This document shows positions 63,617 through 64,000 of a stretch of DNA of 64,000 bases, piece after piece (the first letter of the stretch is position 1; every line of letters starts with the position of its first letter). The notes under the pieces are model-generated. The model had not been told where the DNA came from. It did not search any database and saw only the letters and a program-made list of their open reading frames with translations. The position numbers were made by a program, and so were the translations under genes. Source of the DNA: Spirochaetales bacterium (lineage in GTDB: Bacteria; Spirochaetota; Spirochaetia; Sphaerochaetales; Sphaerochaetaceae); the NCBI GenBank assembly GCA_012519115.1, contig JAAYQW010000001.1, positions 1-64,000 on the forward strand, given 5' to 3'.

Positions 63617-63845
63617 GCAACCCTCCTTGCACCCTGACATCCGTCATACGGCCTGCAAAGAGTCGGGACAGGTAGAAGACAGAGTGCTTTTTTCCTCCCT
63701 CCATAATACAACAGATTGCAACAAATTCAAGATAATACGAAAAAACCTGGCAACAATCAGGAGGGATGAATAACCTCTCATCTGTGAGATGTGATGTAGA
63801 AATGACCGCTACCGTCAACACCCATGGCATCGTTTCGTGAATGTA
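63617..63845. other. intergenic region upstream of the molybdenum hydroxylase operon
   Basis: Holds the promoter region of the xdh operon on the minus strand, AT-rich near 63700-63750. A small inverted repeat TCTCA-TCTG-TGAGA lies at 63776-63789. No credible gene; a 24-codon plus-strand frame near 63766 has its ribosome site directly against the start codon. Confidence 0.4.
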
Positions 63846-64000
63846 CTAAACAGAAACCAAATCACCGGCAAAGACTATTTTGTCTTTACCAAGGTTTTTA
63901 GCCTGATACATCGCCAGATCCGCTTGGTTGAGCAGGTATTCAAGAGGATCTTCTACGCTGCATATTGCAAGATTGATGGAGCTGATTCCGATTGAAAGGG
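63846..64000 (-). CDS. C-terminal part of a GGDEF (diguanylate cyclase) protein
   Basis: The frame runs off the right edge and ends in TAG at 63846. The visible ~50 residues read SIGISSINLA, then EYLLNQADLAMYQAKNLGKDKIVF, the well-conserved end of the GGDEF domain (S-G-I-S strand and the AD-AMYQAK helix). The catalytic GGDEF/GGEEF loop lies outside the window. It would make cyclic di-GMP. Stops right after the domain, so there is no C-terminal EAL domain. Confidence 0.85.
   Translation of the reverse strand, partial: LSIGISSINLAICSVEDPLEYLLNQADLAMYQAKNLGKDKIVFAGDLVSV

Noticed and set aside
63766-63840. 24-codon plus-strand ORF before the xdh operon
   Set aside because: The AGGAGGG sequence touches the ATG, too close for use, and nothing follows in the same direction.

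Overview
The window looks like chromosome of an anaerobic, fermentative, diderm bacterium. Several proteins carry signal peptides followed by short beta-rich, outer-membrane-like bodies. There is GTP-type PEP carboxykinase, aspartase, a TRAP sugar-acid system, a molybdenum hydroxylase and a U32 peptidase. The style fits a Sphaerochaeta-like spirochaete, but this is an inference from gene mix and protein style; no rRNA or marker gene settles it.

Layout. 1-8.2 kb: an RND/MMPL exporter behind a palindromic operator, pyruvate kinase, then a minus-strand run (MATE exporter, pseudouridine synthase, NYN/LOTUS-type RNA-binding nuclease, outer-membrane-like protein). 8.3-10.3 kb: a small ORF, an XRE regulator with a degenerate ImmA/IrrE-type domain and its own palindrome, and a Nudix pair. 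10.4-15.9 kb: aspartase and a three-gene iron/polyamine-type ABC importer. 15.9-17.5 kb: a ClC channel.

17.5-28.9 kb is a minus-strand defence island: an XRE regulator, hsdM, hsdS (with an extra C-terminal domain), hsdR, a YgjP-type metallopeptidase, then a GmrSD-like DUF262-DUF1524 nuclease, a small XRE protein and a BRO-N protein that overlaps the ClC gene. A tRNA-Ala(GGC) follows the upstream edge of the island. By eye count, GATC is about ten times rarer in a sample of the island than in a sample of core DNA.

29.4-43.5 kb: a DUF1538 permease translationally coupled to a tandem PII-like protein (the most interesting little-studied pair here), asd plus a Nudix enzyme, U32 peptidase, a stand-alone cyclic-nucleotide sensor, PEP carboxykinase, a uracil/xanthine permease, RNase D, ketopantoate reductase, an M20 peptidase and an alpha/beta hydrolase. 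43.5-49.4 kb: one catabolic locus with a YhcH protein, TRAP transporter, DapA-family lyase, HpcH/HpaI aldolase and GntR/FCD regulator, probably for an acidic sugar. 49.5-55.2 kb: OsmC, 5'-nucleotidase, an outer-membrane-like protein, transketolase and a methyltransferase.

55.2-58.8 kb shows decay: a ferritin-like fragment, an asparaginase-family gene missing its HGTDT block, and the C-terminal stub of a LacZ-type beta-galactosidase with an in-frame stop. Among them are an intact HNH endonuclease and a Gfo/Idh oxidoreductase. 58.9-64 kb: an MscS channel, a three-subunit xanthine-dehydrogenase-type enzyme and the tail of a GGDEF protein. No CRISPR array, rRNA or insertion sequence was seen.
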